A DNA stretch of 64,000 bases, taken from assembly GCF_001598815.1 (NCBI RefSeq), contig NZ_BCZQ01000014.1, positions 1-64,000 of the forward strand. The letters are read 5' to 3'. Positions within the stretch are counted from its first letter, which is position 1. Each line of letters opens with the position of its first letter. The notes beneath the pieces were generated by a model. The model was not told the DNA's origin. It saw nothing but the letters and a program-made list of their open reading frames with translations, and did no database searches. Made by a program: the position numbers and the translations under genes. Below are positions 62,676 to 64,000 of this stretch, piece after piece. The DNA is from Sphingopyxis terrae subsp. terrae NBRC 15098. Its GTDB lineage: Bacteria; Pseudomonadota; Alphaproteobacteria; Sphingomonadales; Sphingomonadaceae.

Positions 62676-63403
62676 GGCTGCACCGTCACGGTTTCGCGGG
62701 CGATCCGGCTATATTCGGAAGGCTCCAGATCGAACCCGACAACCTCGGCCTCGATCGTGCCGCCGTTGCCGCTGGGTCGCGAAGCGACGAGGCGGGCCCG
62801 GATGACGAGGCCGAGATTGCCGAGCCAGCTGTCGGCCTTGAGCGCCGCAGCCTTGTCGGCGGACATTTTCCATACGCGCGCCTTGTCCGCGTTGCGGAAC
62901 TTGAGCGCGATCTGCATCGCGCCGTCGCGGAAGGGATAGAAGGCGTCGGGCGCGAAGGCACCTAGCGGGATGCCGCCGAGGCCGGGGTCATAGTCTTTCG
63001 GATCGGCGCGGGTGCGCAGGGTGACGCAGCGGACGTCCTTGATCGCATTCCACTGCGTATCGACCTGCGCGTTCGCGCGCTTCCATGCTTCCTCGGCACC
63101 GAGGCCCCGGTCGAGGCCGGACAATGCCTCGTCCGCCCATTTTTCGCGCGGCGGGGCAAGGCCGGTCATCGCATAATAGATGATCGCCCAGTCACGATCG
63201 GTAAGGTCGTCGGTGTAGCTGTCGCATTTTGCCGGCGGTGCGGCGGCAGGTTGGGCGGGCTGGGCAGCAGTGGTCACCGGCTGGCTGGAAGCCGAAGTCG
63301 CGGTGCCTGCGTCCGTGCCGCCCGCGGCCTGCTTGTCGCCGCACCCGCTTGTGGTGAGCGTGATGCAAAGCGCCGCGGCCGATGTCAGAAATATCCGGCG
63401 CAT
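62672..63403 (-). CDS. Lipoprotein of unknown function
   Basis: A 243-aa lipoprotein; the lipobox LTTSGC lies near residue 21, followed by a Thr/Ala/Pro-rich linker. Then a globular domain starts at about residue 60 with CDSYTDDLTDRDWAIIYYAMTGLAPPREKWADEAL. It overlaps the neighbouring genes by 4 and 1 nt. No known family recognised. Confidence 0.65.
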   Translation of the reverse strand: MRRIFLTSAAALCITLTTSGCGDKQAAGGTDAGTATSASSQPVTTAAQPAQPAAAPPAKCDSYTDDLTDRDWAIIYYAMTGLAPPREKWADEALSGLDRGLGAEEAWKRANAQVDTQWNAIKDVRCVTLRTRADPKDYDPGLGGIPLGAFAPDAFYPFRDGAMQIALKFRNADKARVWKMSADKAAALKADSWLGNLGLVIRARLVASRPSGNGGTIEAEVVGFDLEPSEYSRIARETVTVQP

Positions 63404-63999
63404 CAGAATTTGCCTCCCTGGTTGGCGCCGGCATCGGCGGCTTGCGACGCGCGATAGGCATCGCGCTCTTGCGGGAAGCGGTTGACCTCATAATCATAAT
63501 AGGCGGCGGCATCGATCATCGCGACACGAACACCCTGCGCCAGTTGCGGATTGCCATAGGCCGGCTCGATCATCGCGACGATGGTCAGCCCGCAGTCGGG
63601 GCGCCAGTTCATCTGCGTCCCGTAGATCGATATGCCGGCACTGCATTCGCGCAGCTTTTCGCGGTCGAATTCGGGTAGCGGCTTGCCATCGGGGCCGCGC
63701 AGCCAGAACATCTCGCCGCGATCGCCGGTGAGCGATGGTTTGCCATATTTCTGTTCAAGCGCCGCCTGCTGCGAAGCGATCGTCGGCTCGCCGCCCTTTT
63801 GGAAGGGCTGGGTCAGCCACAATGCATAAAGCTTCTCCTGCCCCGGCATACCGTCGGCATAGAGGCTCCATTCGGCATCGACCTGTTCCAGCCGGTTGCG
63901 TGGGTCATAGTTCAGCACGTCGGTCGAGTTCCACCGCGCCTTGTGCCGGCCCGTGGCGACGCGCACGAAGCTGCGGATCTTGAGGCCGGCCTGATCGCG
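63403..63999 (-). CDS. Exported or cytoplasmic protein of unknown function (5' part outside window)
   Basis: A partial coding region that enters from beyond the right edge. It reads RDQAGLKIRSFVRVATGRHK at the edge and ends DAGANQGGKF at the stop, giving at least 198 residues. There are two cysteines in the visible part and motifs FPQERDAYRASQAAD near the end. It shares one base with the lipoprotein gene start, making it the first visible gene of a four-gene minus-strand operon. Confidence 0.6.
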   Translation of the reverse strand, partial: RDQAGLKIRSFVRVATGRHKARWNSTDVLNYDPRNRLEQVDAEWSLYADGMPGQEKLYALWLTQPFQKGGEPTIASQQAALEQKYGKPSLTGDRGEMFWLRGPDGKPLPEFDREKLRECSAGISIYGTQMNWRPDCGLTIVAMIEPAYGNPQLAQGVRVAMIDAAAYYDYEVNRFPQERDAYRASQAADAGANQGGKF

Positions 64000-64000
64000 C

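Overview
The window is 64 kb of GC-rich, densely packed chromosome. Gene content and codon style (bufferin cluster, large TonB-dependent receptors, DUF2807 lipoprotein, ComF/GrxC/DUF1178/tRNA-Arg block) suggest an alphaproteobacterium of the Sphingomonadaceae, probably Sphingopyxis-like. This rests on protein resemblance and gene order only; no 16S gene is present. I found no insertion sequence, CRISPR array, prophage or replication origin.

Layout. (1) 0.1-4.3 kb: a glutathione-dependent formaldehyde/one-carbon operon (adhC, VOC, purU, VOC, ProX-like, fghA). (2) 4.3-9.2 kb, minus strand: quinone reductase, DEAD-box helicase, FAD oxidoreductase, a 59-aa protein and a GreA/B-type factor. (3) 9.3-12.9 kb: a complete bufferin (copper-binding RiPP) operon with maturase, partner protein, DoxX, a SigF-like ECF sigma factor and its NrsF-type anti-sigma. 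A good SigF-type promoter lies upstream of bufA. It is followed by two DUF2807 adhesin-like genes, each preceded by a hairpin, and a YdeI-family gene. (4) 14.8-25.4 kb: a divergent catabolic island with aspartate dehydrogenase and a VOC enzyme on one side. The other side holds a TauE permease, FAA hydrolase, NMT1-type ABC importer, VOC dioxygenase, alpha/beta hydrolase, semialdehyde dehydrogenase, 4-oxalocrotonate decarboxylase, 2-aminomuconate deaminase and 3-hydroxyanthranilate dioxygenase. It looks like a 2-aminomuconate meta-cleavage pathway without the usual decarboxylase, and it ends in a 27-codon stub resembling a hydratase N-terminus. (5) 25.4-28 kb: housekeeping methyltransferase, ComF, glutaredoxin, DUF1178 and tRNA-Arg(CCT). 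(6) 28-35.4 kb: a siderophore receptor/PepSY operon, then a frameshifted MFS transporter with an aldo/keto reductase and a LysR regulator.

(7) 35.7-52.7 kb: an alginate utilisation locus. It has two TonB-dependent receptors, a PL6 lyase, a PL17 oligoalginate lyase with all four catalytic residues, an MFS uronate transporter, a DEH-reductase-like SDR, two esterases, an FCD/GntR regulator, a hydratase-family enzyme and KDG kinase. Similar inverted repeats lie upstream of both receptors and of the regulator gene, suggesting one local regulon. The esterases suggest the natural substrate may be acetylated. (8) 52.7-64 kb: a small MscS channel, a Gly/Asn-rich secreted protein, a discoidin-like secreted protein, a lipoprotein, and a transmembrane Ser/Thr kinase with a TPR-like sensor facing a convergent kinase-associated ECF sigma factor. 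Then come a trimeric autotransporter adhesin and an operon of four exported proteins of mostly unknown function that runs off the window edge.

The catabolic island, the alginate locus with its operators, the bufferin operon with its RNA hairpins, and the kinase/ECF surface locus are the most likely places for undescribed biology.
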